DNA from: Profundicola chukchiensis
GTDB lineage: Bacteria > Bacteroidota > Bacteroidia > Flavobacteriales > Weeksellaceae
Direction: 5' to 3'
NCBI RefSeq assembly: GCF_029664245.1
Contig: NZ_JANAIE010000007.1
Location: forward strand, 62,001 to 126,000
Length of the DNA stretch: 64,000 bases
The notes under the pieces were generated by a model that was not told the DNA's origin, did no database searches, and was given only the letters and a program-made list of their open reading frames with translations. Below are positions 1-9,621 of the stretch, in pieces. The position numbers and the translations under genes were made by a program. How positions within the stretch are numbered: position 1 is the first letter of the stretch; every line of letters starts with the position of its first letter.

Positions 1-1984
1 AAAATCTGTAATTCCTGTATTAAAAGAGCTTTTAGATTATGGTTTAATTGAGCTTGATGAAAGGCTGATAGAGAAATATACACCCAAAATTGAATATTAT
101 ATTCAAACAGAAATTTCTCTTCAAGATGATTCGTTGCAAGATGTTTTATCTGAATTAGAAAAAGCACCTAAACAAAGAGAATTATTCTTTCAATTGGTGA
201 TGCGTCAGCAGCAATCTTCTAAACCGGTTTTGGCTTCTAAGTTTATAAAAGAATTCGGAGGTTCATACGCCATTTTACGTTCTTTAGCTGACAAAGGAAT
301 AATTAAATTCTTCGAAGATACTTCAGATCGAATTCAAGAATTTGATGAAGATTTACATGATATTCATGCTTTATCTGAACATCAACAAAAAGCAATTTAC
401 GAAATTAGAACGAACCTAAAAGAGCACGATACAGTTCTTTTGCATGGCGTTACTTCCTCTGGGAAAACCGAGATTTATATTAAGTTAATTGAAAGGGTAT
501 TGGCTAAGGGCAAAAAAGTTCTATATCTCTTACCAGAAATTTCGCTTACTACTCAATTAACTCAAAGACTTCAGAAGCATTTTGGAAATCAAATTGGAAT
601 TTATCATTCTAAATTTAACCAAAATGAACGAGTTGAATTGTGGCAAAAGACCATCAACAATGACTATCAGATTTTGATAGGAGCGAGGTCGAGTATGTTT
701 TTGCCGATACAAGATTTAGGTTTAATCATTGTGGATGAAGAACACGAAACTTCCTTAAAACAAAATGATTCAAAACCTAATTTTCATGCTCGTGACACAG
801 CCTTGGTTTTAGCTAAATTGGAAGGCGCAAAAACTATTTTGGGTTCAGCTACACCTTCGTTGGAAATGTATTTTGCAGCCAAACAAGGAAAAATTGGCTA
901 TGTAGAGTTATCACACCGATTTGGTGGAGTTCAGCCTCCTGTAATGGAAATTATTGATTTAAGACGCGCTCAGAAAAAGAAAGAATTGAATGGTGATATT
1001 TCTATGCGTTTAGAAAATCAGATTCGCGATACTTTCAAGAATGATAAACAGGTTATTATATTTCAAAACCGACGCGGTTATGCACCCGTTATGGAATGCA
1101 AAAGTTGTGGACATACGCCATATTGCCCCAACTGCGATGTTGCTTTGACTTATCATAGATTGTCTCATCAGCTTAAATGTCATTATTGCGGACATTCCCA
1201 GGCGAAACCGAATAAATGTTATCAGTGTAAAAGCGTTGAGTTAGAAACAAAAGGGATTGGAACTGAGCAAATTGAAGAAGATTTATTGCGAATTTTCCCA
1301 AATAATAGCATTGCACGGATGGATGTTGACAGTATGCGAAAGAAATTTGCTTTCGAAAAGCTAATTAAAGCTTTTGAAAATAGGGAAGTGGACATGCTGG
1401 TCGGAACACAAATGGTCACCAAAGGTTTAGACTTTGAGCATGTAAATTTGGTCGGTATTATACGTGCGGATAGTTTGCTGAATTTCCCTGATTTTAGAGC
1501 CCACGAAAGAGCTTTTCAACGTATTGTACAAGTGGCAGGTCGCGCTGGCAGACGAAAGGATAGAGGTTTGGTTTTAATTCAGGCTTTTTCTGCAGATCAT
1601 AAGATTTTACAATATGCTTCTCAGTTTAAATATCATGAGATGGCACAGGAAATCTTGTACGAAAGACGTGATTTTTTATATCCACCTTTTGTGAAAATGA
1701 TTGAAATTACTTTTCGTCATAAAAATAGAGATAGATGCTACAAAACAGCCAATTATTACGCTGAATCTCTTAGAAAATATTTTGATGAAAAAACTTTGTT
1801 AGGTCCAGAAGCGCCAAGTATCGCAAGAATGAATAACAATTATTACTTCAAAGTTTTGGTCAAAATTCTCCCAAATCAATCGGCGAAAAAAGTAAAGATT
1901 TTATTGAAAGATGCATTAGAAAATCTTCACCAAGTTAAAAGCTTTAGATCAGTAAGAATCGACTTTGATGTAGATCCTTATTAA
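1..1984 (+). CDS. priA: Primosomal protein N' (PriA helicase), 5'-truncated
   Basis: The reading frame is open from base 2, so the true start lies left of the window and only the C-terminal roughly 660 residues are present. PriA is the 3'-5' superfamily 2 helicase that reloads the replisome at stalled forks. Visible are the Walker A segment GVTSSGKTEIY, the DEEH box (VDEEHETSLKQ), a GSATPS motif III, the zinc-binding cysteine cluster (CKSCGH, CPNC, CHYCGH, CYQC) and the QVAGRAGR motif VI. The N-terminal 3'-end-binding domain is mostly missing because of the window edge, not because of a mutation. It stands alone; the next gene is 120 bases away. Assignment is very secure. Confidence 0.97.
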   Translation, partial: KSVIPVLKELLDYGLIELDERLIEKYTPKIEYYIQTEISLQDDSLQDVLSELEKAPKQRELFFQLVMRQQQSSKPVLASKFIKEFGGSYAILRSLADKGIIKFFEDTSDRIQEFDEDLHDIHALSEHQQKAIYEIRTNLKEHDTVLLHGVTSSGKTEIYIKLIERVLAKGKKVLYLLPEISLTTQLTQRLQKHFGNQIGIYHSKFNQNERVELWQKTINNDYQILIGARSSMFLPIQDLGLIIVDEEHETSLKQNDSKPNFHARDTALVLAKLEGAKTILGSATPSLEMYFAAKQGKIGYVELSHRFGGVQPPVMEIIDLRRAQKKKELNGDISMRLENQIRDTFKNDKQVIIFQNRRGYAPVMECKSCGHTPYCPNCDVALTYHRLSHQLKCHYCGHSQAKPNKCYQCKSVELETKGIGTEQIEEDLLRIFPNNSIARMDVDSMRKKFAFEKLIKAFENREVDMLVGTQMVTKGLDFEHVNLVGIIRADSLLNFPDFRAHERAFQRIVQVAGRAGRRKDRGLVLIQAFSADHKILQYASQFKYHEMAQEILYERRDFLYPPFVKMIEITFRHKNRDRCYKTANYYAESLRKYFDEKTLLGPEAPSIARMNNNYYFKVLVKILPNQSAKKVKILLKDALENLHQVKSFRSVRIDFDVDPY

Positions 1985-2104
1985 AAATTGGCTACTTACA
2001 TCATTTGAGAAATTTTCTATAAAAGACTTTTATCATGGTCTAAATATATGAATATCATAATTTTTCATGCTATATTCGGCTTTTATTTTTTAAAATCTTA
2101 ACAT

Positions 2105-2857
2105 ATGAAACTAAGTAGACTTTTTCTTTTGACATCTGTCGTTGGGGCAGGATTAGTTAATGCACAAGAATCGCAATGTAACAATCAAACCGTAATTCAA
2201 TTAAAAGAAGCAGGGTTAAGCGATGAGATTATTATGTCTAAAGTAGCATCAGAGGACTGTGAATTTGATACTTCTACAGATGCTTTATTACATCTAAAAG
2301 AAAATAATTTATCAGATGAAATAATCAGCATGATGATTCAAAATAACTCTAATAATTCTGATGATAATGAAGCTTTTGATTACCTTACTATGGCTAAGGT
2401 GGTAGAAAAAGATAAGAAATTATTGATTAATAATAAGGTTTGGTTAGCTAAAGGAGACTTTGTTCAAATCTATTTACCAGCTTATGGTAGAGATTATTAT
2501 TTTGTAAACAAGAAGCAATCAAAATTTGGAGCTAAATTAATTGGAGGCGTTGCAGATGTCGTGGGTACAGGAGCTGCAGCTGTTGGTTTTGGTACTAACA
2601 ATATCCAGGTGATGAGTGGCGCAATCAAAGTAATGAGAGGGGCGACTGCTGTTAGATATGGTGCAAATGCATTAGAGAAAATTAATGATTTAGACATTTC
2701 CAAAGATGCTAAGAGAATTGCGGGTAAAGACGCAGAAGTTTTAGGATGGGATTTAACTGAAGATGGTTATTTAGTTGAAGTTAAAATTGACAAGAAAAAA
2801 TACGAAATTAACCTAGAACAGGCTTTAACTGTAAAGGAAATTAATTTAATTAAATAA
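2105..2857 (+). CDS. Secreted protein with two GLSDEII-type repeats, function unknown
   Basis: A 250-residue protein with a clear signal peptide (MKLSRLFLLTSVVGAGLVNA, cleavage after Ala-20), so it is exported. Residues about 29-50 and 60-80 are two copies of a short helical unit: LKEAGLSDEIIMSKV and LKENNLSDEIISMMI. Similar units occur in Bacteroidota secreted proteins of unknown role. The middle carries a Gly/Ala-rich stretch (about 145-180) that may insert into or lie on a membrane, and the C-terminal third is charged. No catalytic motif is seen and there is no sorting domain, so it is probably periplasmic or outer-membrane linked. It is transcribed alone, ending at a strong hairpin. Confidence 0.75.
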   Translation: MKLSRLFLLTSVVGAGLVNAQESQCNNQTVIQLKEAGLSDEIIMSKVASEDCEFDTSTDALLHLKENNLSDEIISMMIQNNSNNSDDNEAFDYLTMAKVVEKDKKLLINNKVWLAKGDFVQIYLPAYGRDYYFVNKKQSKFGAKLIGGVADVVGTGAAAVGFGTNNIQVMSGAIKVMRGATAVRYGANALEKINDLDISKDAKRIAGKDAEVLGWDLTEDGYLVEVKIDKKKYEINLEQALTVKEINLIK

Positions 2858-2878
2858 TATATACAGTAATTTATAATA

Positions 2879-2908
2879 AAAAATCCCGCCTTATAAGCGG
2901 GATTTTTC
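2879..2908. terminator. Bidirectional rho-independent terminator
   Basis: A 9-bp stem AAATCCCGC / GCGGGATTT with a 7-base loop and T-runs on both sides. It lies between two convergent genes and can serve both. Confidence 0.9.
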
Positions 2909-2909
2909 T

Positions 2910-4265
2910 TTAAAGTCCTTTGATGTAGACCGTCTTTTTATTGACAAATGCTTTAATTCCTTCTTCGGATAATTCTCTTCCATAACCAGAAATCTTAGTG
3001 CCACCAAAAGGTAATCTTGGATCACTTTTTACTAAATCATTTACAAACACAGCTCCGTCTTCGAATAATGGAATTAAATTCTCAACTCGTTTTTTATTTG
3101 TAGTAAATAAACTCACACCCAATCCATAATCAGAAGAATTGACCATTTCAAGCATCTCATCTTCGCTCTCGAATGTAGAACAAGCTAGGAGAGGACCAAA
3201 GGTCTCTTCTTTATAAATTTTCATATCTGGTGTAACGTTTTTCACTAAAGTTGGCTCAAAATAAGCTTGATTATAATTTCCACCTATAACAACTTCAGCG
3301 CCTTTCTCGATTGCATCTTGTAACTGCTCATTCAGAGTCTCGGCAGCTTCTTTGTTTACCATGGTTCCAATGTAGGTCTCTTCGTCTAATGGATCACCAG
3401 ATTTAAGAGCAACAATTTTCTGCGTTATTTTTTCTATAAATTCGTCTGCGATATTTTTATGAACAAAAAGTCTTTTTCCTGCTATGCAACTCTGTCCCGT
3501 ATTTTGGAATCTCGCATGAACACAAGTATTCAACGTAGCTTCTAAATCACAATCTTCAAAAACTACCAATGCGTTATTTCCGCCTAATTCTAATAATGAA
3601 GGTTTGATTTCTTCGCTGGCAACTTTAGCCACAGCCGCACCTGCAGCATTGCTTCCTGTGAGGGAAACAGCTTTAACTATAGGGTTTCTAATGATTTTCT
3701 CTACTTTATCACTTTTGATAATTAAACTTTGAAAAACATCTTTTGGAAATCCAGCTTCAATAAAACTCTGTTCAATCATTTTTGCAGATTCCATCACGTT
3801 GCTAGCATGTTTTAATAAGCCCGTGTTTCCGGCAGATAGACTTGGGACAGCAAACCTAAACACTTGCCAAAATGGGAAATTCCAAGGCATTACAGCTAGT
3901 AGAACACCCAATGGATCAAATCGAACATAAGATTCTTGCGCATCCGTAGAAACCTTATTTGCAGATAATTGTTTTTCTGCGTTTTCAGCATAATATTTAC
4001 AAACCCATGCACATTTTTCAATTTCGGCAATTCCTTGAGAAATAGGCTTCCCGATTTCTAAAGTCATTACTTCAGCATATTTCGCTTTGTTTTTCTCTAG
4101 TACATCGGCTAAGGCAAAGAAAAGTTTTGCGCGTTCTTCAAAACTTGTTTTTCGCCATTCTTTAAAGGCATTTTGAGACTTATCAATCGCCTCTTCAACT
4201 TGTTTTACAGTGAATTCTTTGTGTTCAAAAACAACTTCTTGATTATATGGATTGATGGATTTCAT
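2910..4265 (-). CDS. NAD(P)-dependent aldehyde dehydrogenase, succinate-semialdehyde type
   Basis: 451 residues, the usual size for the short succinate-semialdehyde dehydrogenase branch (GabD/Sad-like), which oxidises an aldehyde to the acid. Visible are the Rossmann/tetrahedral motif PWNFPFWQ, the catalytic Glu in LELGGNNA, the catalytic Cys in NTGQSCIAGKR, and the EETFGPLL motif. A longer frame begins with TTG at 4271, but the ATG at 4265 (MKSINPYNQE) is the better start. It is a single gene, convergent with the secreted protein on its left and sharing that terminator. The true substrate (succinate semialdehyde or another aldehyde) cannot be decided from sequence alone. Confidence 0.88.
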   Translation of the reverse strand: MKSINPYNQEVVFEHKEFTVKQVEEAIDKSQNAFKEWRKTSFEERAKLFFALADVLEKNKAKYAEVMTLEIGKPISQGIAEIEKCAWVCKYYAENAEKQLSANKVSTDAQESYVRFDPLGVLLAVMPWNFPFWQVFRFAVPSLSAGNTGLLKHASNVMESAKMIEQSFIEAGFPKDVFQSLIIKSDKVEKIIRNPIVKAVSLTGSNAAGAAVAKVASEEIKPSLLELGGNNALVVFEDCDLEATLNTCVHARFQNTGQSCIAGKRLFVHKNIADEFIEKITQKIVALKSGDPLDEETYIGTMVNKEAAETLNEQLQDAIEKGAEVVIGGNYNQAYFEPTLVKNVTPDMKIYKEETFGPLLACSTFESEDEMLEMVNSSDYGLGVSLFTTNKKRVENLIPLFEDGAVFVNDLVKSDPRLPFGGTKISGYGRELSEEGIKAFVNKKTVYIKGL

Positions 4266-4406
4266 GTTCAAAATATTTATTTAACAAGATACTAAAAACC
4301 TATAAAAACGAAGGAGAAGCCTATGTAAATCTTTAGTTAAAATCGCTTAACTTTAATTAAGACTTAATAGATTTAATTAATACTTAAAATAGGAGAGGAT
4401 TGAACT

Positions 4407-5768
4407 TTAGCTCATTCCAAAAGACTTCAGCTTAAGAATTGGATATTTAGCAAACATTTCGTCCACTAACTTTGGATTCAACTCTATAGCTTTGGTTAAA
4501 GTTTTTGCGGCTGTGGTATTATCATTTAATAAAAACTGACAACAGCTAACTTGATAGTACAATTCAGCACGCTCAAATTTCTTCAGACCACGGTTCGCTA
4601 TTTCAATCGCTTTTTGGTATTCACCTAAAACAATCAATAACTCCGTAAAACCTAACCAATTTAAAAAATGACTTGGTTCTAGCTTAATAATTTTCTCGTA
4701 ATTGATTTCAGCTTCCTCGTATTTACCCATTTGGATATTTAGATAAGCCAAACGTTTCCAATAATTAATCTGCATAGAATCAAGTTCTACAGCACGATTT
4801 AAATAATGAATTGACTCTTCAATATTTCCAATAGATTCATAAATGTCTGCCGTTGCCGACCAAGCTTTATCTAATTGCGGATCCTCGTGAATGGCTTTGT
4901 GATAATAAGCTAAAGCTTTAGAAACATCATCAGTTTCTAAATAACACTTACCAATTTTCATTAAAGTATAAGCAGGAGAATCATCTTCTTCCAAAGCTTC
5001 TAAATAAGTTTCAACAGCCTTAGGATAATCGTTTAATTCTTCATAACACAAGGCTAATTGCATTAAATTATTAATCCCACTTGGGTTGATACATACGGCA
5101 TAATCAAAAGCTTCTGCAGCGTTTTGATAGTCTTTTAATTGAATATATTTTGAACCTAATTGATACCAAGCAAAGTCGGCATAAGGTCTTAAATCAATAT
5201 ATTGTTTTAGAAAATCTATACAATCTTTAGGACGACGAATTTCATCAAAACATTGAACACAAGCATAGAATGCGATTTCATCATCTAAATCTAAATCCAA
5301 AGCGGCTTTATAATGAAACAAAGCTTGTCCAATTTCATTCAGGTTCATGTACTCAGCACCAAGACAATGGTTGATGTAATCTTCCTCCATACCAAAATCC
5401 AACGCTTTTCGGTAAAAACCAATAGCGCGTCTGTGCTGACCCTTAATCGACCAATATTTAGCTTGAGCAATAATGAAATCTATTTCATTTGACATTACTT
5501 CTTTTAGCTCTTCGATCAATTCACCAGCTTCTTTTAGCATATCCACCTCTAGCATATACTCCAAGACTTTTACACGCATTTCTACGCTGCCTGGATGCAA
5601 TTCTAGTGCATATTCTATCGCCTTATAAGCAAAGGGTAAATCGCCTACATCTAAGTAATAGCCAATGATTTCGTTTAATTCTTCGCCATCGAAATAATAA
5701 CGTTCATTCTCCTCCAGCATCTCTTCAAAGCGATCAATCAAATCGTTATTGAGCAAATCATCATTCAT
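4407..5768 (-). CDS. Tetratricopeptide repeat protein
   Basis: 453 residues made almost wholly of about ten to eleven TPR units. Examples are AWYQLGSKYIQLKDYQNAAEA and NYWKRLAYLNIQMGKYEEA, with the spaced W/L/G/Y/A pattern of TPR helices. There is no signal peptide or membrane segment, and the N-terminus is very acidic. TPR proteins are scaffolds for protein contacts; the partner is unknown. Similar stand-alone cytoplasmic TPR proteins are common in Flavobacteriia. It is transcribed from a consensus promoter at about 5810-5840, and its short leader contains a perfect palindrome 14 bases before the ATG, suggesting control at the leader. Confidence 0.85.
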   Translation of the reverse strand: MNDDLLNNDLIDRFEEMLEENERYYFDGEELNEIIGYYLDVGDLPFAYKAIEYALELHPGSVEMRVKVLEYMLEVDMLKEAGELIEELKEVMSNEIDFIIAQAKYWSIKGQHRRAIGFYRKALDFGMEEDYINHCLGAEYMNLNEIGQALFHYKAALDLDLDDEIAFYACVQCFDEIRRPKDCIDFLKQYIDLRPYADFAWYQLGSKYIQLKDYQNAAEAFDYAVCINPSGINNLMQLALCYEELNDYPKAVETYLEALEEDDSPAYTLMKIGKCYLETDDVSKALAYYHKAIHEDPQLDKAWSATADIYESIGNIEESIHYLNRAVELDSMQINYWKRLAYLNIQMGKYEEAEINYEKIIKLEPSHFLNWLGFTELLIVLGEYQKAIEIANRGLKKFERAELYYQVSCCQFLLNDNTTAAKTLTKAIELNPKLVDEMFAKYPILKLKSFGMS

Positions 5769-5781
5769 ATGTTAAAGATAG

Positions 5782-5798
5782 AGGTTATTTAATAACCT
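5782..5798 (-). promoter_or_regulatory. Palindrome in the leader of the TPR gene
   Basis: AGGTTATT-T-AATAACCT is a perfect inverted repeat with 8-base arms. It lies between the predicted transcription start (about 5803) and the ATG (5768). It could be an operator or a 5' RNA hairpin (6-bp stem, 5-base loop) that limits ribosome access. Confidence 0.5.
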
Positions 5799-5809
5799 TT
5801 AATGACTTG

Positions 5810-5840
5810 CAAAATTAGGTTATAAACAAATCTTAAACAA
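5810..5840 (-). promoter_or_regulatory. Bacteroidota-type promoter of the TPR gene
   Basis: On the minus strand, TTG, 20-base spacer, TAATTTTG (TAnnTTTG consensus at 5810-5817). The predicted start is about 35 bases upstream of the ATG. Confidence 0.65.
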
Positions 5841-5896
5841 TAATTTGGCTCATTTTGGGAGTTTGTTTAACTTTTGATGCTCATCGTATTATAAAG

Positions 5897-5946
5897 AAAA
5901 ATTCGACTTTAAATCCAACTATTGTAGATTCAAAATCGAATTTTAT
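5897..5946 (-). terminator. Terminator of the oligopeptidase gene
   Basis: Long near-perfect inverted repeat (arms 5897-5914 and 5927-5944, two mismatches), followed on the minus strand by a T-rich tract, just past the stop of the peptidase gene. Confidence 0.8.
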
Positions 5947-5966
5947 TTATTAAGTGAAAGAAAATT

Positions 5967-8093
5967 CTATTTCGTAATGCCTTCTAACTTAAATAAAAAT
6001 GCATGCTCTAGAGCGATTTCTTTTAAATAATCAAATCTACCTGAAGCTCCTCCGTGTCCGTATTCCATATCGGTTTTGAAAAGAATTACATTTTTACTTG
6101 TGTTAAAATCCCTTAACCTCGCTACCCATTTGGCTGGTTCAAAATATTGAACTTGAGAGTCGTGTAATCCTGTTGTAACCAACATGTTTGGATAATCCAT
6201 GGCCTTTACATTCTCATAAGGCGAGTAAGATTTCATATATTGATAAGCCTCCTCAAAATTTGGATTTCCCCATTCATCATATTCATTGGTTGTTAATGGA
6301 ATCGTGGTATCTAACATTGTATTAACCACGTCTACAAAAGGAACTTGAGCAATGATTCCATTCCATAAATCTGGACGCATGTTAGCAATTGCTCCAACTA
6401 ATAATCCTCCAGCTGATCCACCTTGTGCGTAAAGATGTTCTTTAGAAGTAAAGTTTTCTTTAATTAAAAATTCCCCACAGTCGATGAAATCAGTGAAAGT
6501 ATTGATCTTTTTCATTAATTTTCCATCTTCATACCATTTTCTTCCCATTTCCTCACCTCCACGAATGTGTGCAATGGCAAATACAAAACCTCTGTCTAAT
6601 AAAGAAAGTCGTGTCGTAGAAAATGTCGCATCCATCGAGCTTCCGTAAGAGCCATATCCATATAATACCAATGGATTTTTACCATCTTTTTTCAGCCCTT
6701 TTTTGTAAACCAAAGAAATTGGAATTTGTGTTCCGTCATTGGCAGTCGCAAATAATCTTTCAGAAACATAATTCGTCTTATCAAAGTCACCTAAAACAAT
6801 TTGTTGTTTCATTAAAGTTCTGACACCTGTTTGCATATTTTCTTCGTAGATAGAAGCAGGCGTAACCATTGAAATGTAGGCAAACCTTAAGTTGTCCGTA
6901 AAATATTCAGCATTTCCAGTAGGATAAACCACATAGGTTGGCTCGTCGAATTGTAATTTCTTTTCTTGGCCAGTTTCTCGGTTTTTAATAATCAATCTCG
7001 TCAGGCCATTAAACCTTTCTGTAATTACTAAATAGCGATTAAACTCATCAACTCCTTCAATTAAAACATCTTCTCTATGTGGAATAACTTCTGTCCAGTT
7101 TTCTATTTCAGTAGCATGTAATGGACATTCCATGAGTTTGAAATTAAGAGCGTCCTTATTGGTTAGAATTAAAAATCTATCCTCTAAAGGTACAATGCTG
7201 TAAAGAACATCTTTCATTCTTGGTTGAAAGACTTTAAATTCTCCTAACGGCTGATTTGCATCTAAAATTCTCTCTTCTGAACTTGTCGTAGAAGAGGAGT
7301 AAATCATTAAATATTGCTGATTTTTGGATTTATAAACCCCGATATAGTTCGTATTATCTTCTTCTTGATAAACAACTACATCATTTTTTACGTCTGTATT
7401 AATCTCATGACGCATAATTTTCTCACTCAAAAGCGTTTCTGGATTATTGGCCGTATAAAAGAAAGTTTTATTGTCATTCGCCCATGCAGTTCCACCTGAG
7501 GTGTTTTCAATTCCTTGATAAGTAACTTCACCCGTGGTTAAGTCTTTCAAATATAATTTATACTGTCTCCTTGAAACATTATCTACCGCAAACAAAAGCA
7601 GATTATTGTTAGGACTAATATTAAATCCTCTCGCCGAATAATAAGAATGACCTTCTGCCATTTCATCTATATCCAACAACACTTCCTCTGGTGCATCTAG
7701 TGAACCTTTTTTGCGACAATATTTAAAATACTGCTTTCCGTCATCGGTACGAGTATAGTAATAGTAACCATCGACAAACATAGGAACGCTTTCGTCTTTT
7801 TCTTTGATTCTCGACTTCATTTCATTGAATAATTCCTCTTGGAACTTGTCTGTGTCGGCCATCATTTGGTCCACATAAGAGTTTTCTTGATTTAAATAAT
7901 CAATGATTTGGGTGCTATCTTTTGTCTTCTTGAAAAACGCATTCATCCAATAATAAGGATCGTTAACTTTTTCGCCGTGAATATCTCTAATGTGTTCTTT
8001 TTGTTGAGCATCTGGTGCTACTATATCTGGCCACTTTTGTGCGTTCATAAATATAAAATTGAATGAAAATAATATTAAAATTGAGTATTTCAT
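5967..8093 (-). CDS. Prolyl oligopeptidase family serine peptidase (oligopeptidase B-like), exported
   Basis: 708 residues, family S9A. It has an N-terminal signal peptide ending near Ala-18 (FNFIFMNAQ), a seven-bladed propeller region (about 30-430) and a C-terminal alpha/beta hydrolase. The catalytic serine is in GGSAGG, the Asp in TGLHDSQVQ and the His in MEYGHGGASGR. Oligopeptidase B cleaves short peptides after basic residues; prolyl oligopeptidase cleaves after proline. The segment YGYGSYGSSMD and the overall length favour the PtrB branch. The signal peptide suggests a periplasmic role in peptide degradation. Single gene, divergent from the SpoU methylase gene. Confidence 0.9.
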   Translation of the reverse strand: MKYSILILFSFNFIFMNAQKWPDIVAPDAQQKEHIRDIHGEKVNDPYYWMNAFFKKTKDSTQIIDYLNQENSYVDQMMADTDKFQEELFNEMKSRIKEKDESVPMFVDGYYYYTRTDDGKQYFKYCRKKGSLDAPEEVLLDIDEMAEGHSYYSARGFNISPNNNLLLFAVDNVSRRQYKLYLKDLTTGEVTYQGIENTSGGTAWANDNKTFFYTANNPETLLSEKIMRHEINTDVKNDVVVYQEEDNTNYIGVYKSKNQQYLMIYSSSTTSSEERILDANQPLGEFKVFQPRMKDVLYSIVPLEDRFLILTNKDALNFKLMECPLHATEIENWTEVIPHREDVLIEGVDEFNRYLVITERFNGLTRLIIKNRETGQEKKLQFDEPTYVVYPTGNAEYFTDNLRFAYISMVTPASIYEENMQTGVRTLMKQQIVLGDFDKTNYVSERLFATANDGTQIPISLVYKKGLKKDGKNPLVLYGYGSYGSSMDATFSTTRLSLLDRGFVFAIAHIRGGEEMGRKWYEDGKLMKKINTFTDFIDCGEFLIKENFTSKEHLYAQGGSAGGLLVGAIANMRPDLWNGIIAQVPFVDVVNTMLDTTIPLTTNEYDEWGNPNFEEAYQYMKSYSPYENVKAMDYPNMLVTTGLHDSQVQYFEPAKWVARLRDFNTSKNVILFKTDMEYGHGGASGRFDYLKEIALEHAFLFKLEGITK

Positions 8094-8110
8094 AAGAGTA
8101 GAATTTTTCT

Positions 8111-8118
8111 CAAAATTA
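8111..8118 (-). promoter_or_regulatory. Possible -7 element of the oligopeptidase gene
   Basis: TAATTTTG on the minus strand, 17 bases upstream of the ATG, matches TAnnTTTG. A TTG lies 23 bases further up, longer than the usual spacing, so this is tentative. Confidence 0.4.
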
Positions 8119-8158
8119 AATTAAATAACTAAGTTAGCGCACAACAAAAGAAAACATT

Positions 8159-8656
8159 TTGGAATATCAATTAGAGCATCAAGAAATCACCACCCAAAAG
8201 CATCCTTTAAGGTTAAAATTATTGGTAGATAATTTACAAAGCCCAGCCAATTACGGAATGATGATTCGGATGGCAGAAGCTATGGGCGTAGAGGAGATTA
8301 TCTTTTTAAGTGATCAATTTAGCGAGCTTACTTCCAAAATGAAAAGAAGCAGTCGTGCAGCTGAAAAGAATTTAAATGTTCGCTTTGTTCAGGATTTAAT
8401 TTCTGAAATTGAGGTATTAAAAAAGGAAGATTTCGAGATTATTGGTTTAGAATATACTTCTGAAAGTAAGGATATTACAAAACTAGAATTTAATCAAAAA
8501 GCCAAAGCACTCATCTGTGGAAATGAAGCTTTTGGTATTTCTCCAGAATTAATAAAAGAAAGTGATTATTGTGTTCATTTACCTATGTATGGCAAAAACA
8601 CAAGTATGAATGTTGTGATGGCGACTTCAATTGCACTTTGGGAAATGATTCATTAA
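8159..8656 (+). CDS. SpoU/TrmH-family RNA 2'-O-methyltransferase
   Basis: 165 residues with the SPOUT knot motifs: motif 1 LLVDNLQSPANYGMMIRMAEAMGV, split here by a Met-Met in place of the usual Arg-Asn-Ile; motif 2 ALICGNEAFGISPEL; motif 3 LPMYGKNTSMNVVMATSIALWE. These bind S-adenosylmethionine and methylate ribose 2'-OH of tRNA or rRNA. The start must be the TTG at 8159 (or ATT just before): an in-frame stop lies at 8135 and the first ATG falls inside motif 1. The exact RNA target is unknown; the size resembles TrmL/TrmH. Confidence 0.88.
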   Translation: MEYQLEHQEITTQKHPLRLKLLVDNLQSPANYGMMIRMAEAMGVEEIIFLSDQFSELTSKMKRSSRAAEKNLNVRFVQDLISEIEVLKKEDFEIIGLEYTSESKDITKLEFNQKAKALICGNEAFGISPELIKESDYCVHLPMYGKNTSMNVVMATSIALWEMIH

Positions 8657-8683
8657 AATTAAAAACCATTATATTTACTAGGT

Positions 8684-9598
8684 ATGAAAAATGAACAAAA
8701 TTCTGCTATGAAGAAAATGGTTTTATCAGGAGGAACGGGATATTTAGGTGGTCTAATCCAAGATTATTTTAAAAATGAATATGAGATTTATATTCTAACA
8801 CGTTCTGAAAGAGAAAGTAAAGGAAACATTCATTATGTACAATGGGATAGTAAGAATTTAGGTGATTGGACCACAGTATTGGAAAATGCAGATGTTCTAA
8901 TCAATCTTGCCGGTATGAACATCAATACTCGTTTTACGGAAGAAAATAAAAAGAAACTTCTTTCTTCTCGTATTAATAGTACCGAAGCTTTGGGTAAAGC
9001 AATCGAACAATGTGAAGTGCCTCCAAAAATGTGGTTGAATGCGTCTTCTGCAGCTATTTATGAGGAAAGTGTAGAAGTAGCAAGAACGGAAGATGATACA
9101 ACAAGAGATGACGATTTTCTGTCTTTTTTAAGTCAGAAATGGGAAGAAGCTTTCTATAAATATGCTAATGATAAAACTAAAAAAACTGTCTTTAGGATTT
9201 CATTGATTTTAGGTGAAAGCGAAGAAAGTGCATTACACATGCTTAAGAAGTTAGTGAAACTAGGTGGAGGCGGAGCAGCAGGTTCTGGCGATCAAATGGT
9301 TAGCTGGATGGGTGAAAAAGATTTGCCAAGAGCTTTAGATTTTATCATTAAAAACGAATTGACGGGAGCTTTTAATTTTAGTAATGGTAATGTCTTAAGC
9401 AATGCGGATTTCATGAAAGAATTGAGAAAGAAATATAAGATGCCAATTGGTTTACCTGCTCCTGAATTTTTAATCAATATTGGAACTAAAATAATTGGAA
9501 CTTCACCAGATTTGGTTTTAAGAAGTCAGAATATTGCTCCAAAGAATTTAAAAGAGGCTGGCTTTAAATTTGAACAACTTCAATTATCAGATATATAA
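8684..9598 (+). CDS. TIGR01777 family NAD-dependent epimerase/dehydratase
   Basis: 304 residues, an extended short-chain dehydrogenase of the YfcH/SDR39U1 type. The N-terminal nucleotide-binding motif is LSGGTGYLGG, followed by a typical TIGR01777 segment (WDSKNLGDW, INLAGMNIN) and the C-terminal DUF1731-like region (PAPEFLINIGTKIIG). The substrate of this family is not established. Two in-frame ATGs, at 8684 and 8708, are possible; the second (MKKMVLSGGTGYLG) places the fold closer to the N-terminus. It follows the SpoU gene by 27 bases, so the two may be cotranscribed, and ends at a terminator. Confidence 0.88.
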   Translation: MKNEQNSAMKKMVLSGGTGYLGGLIQDYFKNEYEIYILTRSERESKGNIHYVQWDSKNLGDWTTVLENADVLINLAGMNINTRFTEENKKKLLSSRINSTEALGKAIEQCEVPPKMWLNASSAAIYEESVEVARTEDDTTRDDDFLSFLSQKWEEAFYKYANDKTKKTVFRISLILGESEESALHMLKKLVKLGGGGAAGSGDQMVSWMGEKDLPRALDFIIKNELTGAFNFSNGNVLSNADFMKELRKKYKMPIGLPAPEFLINIGTKIIGTSPDLVLRSQNIAPKNLKEAGFKFEQLQLSDI

Positions 9599-9621
9599 AA
9601 TACTACTTTGTAAATTATAAA

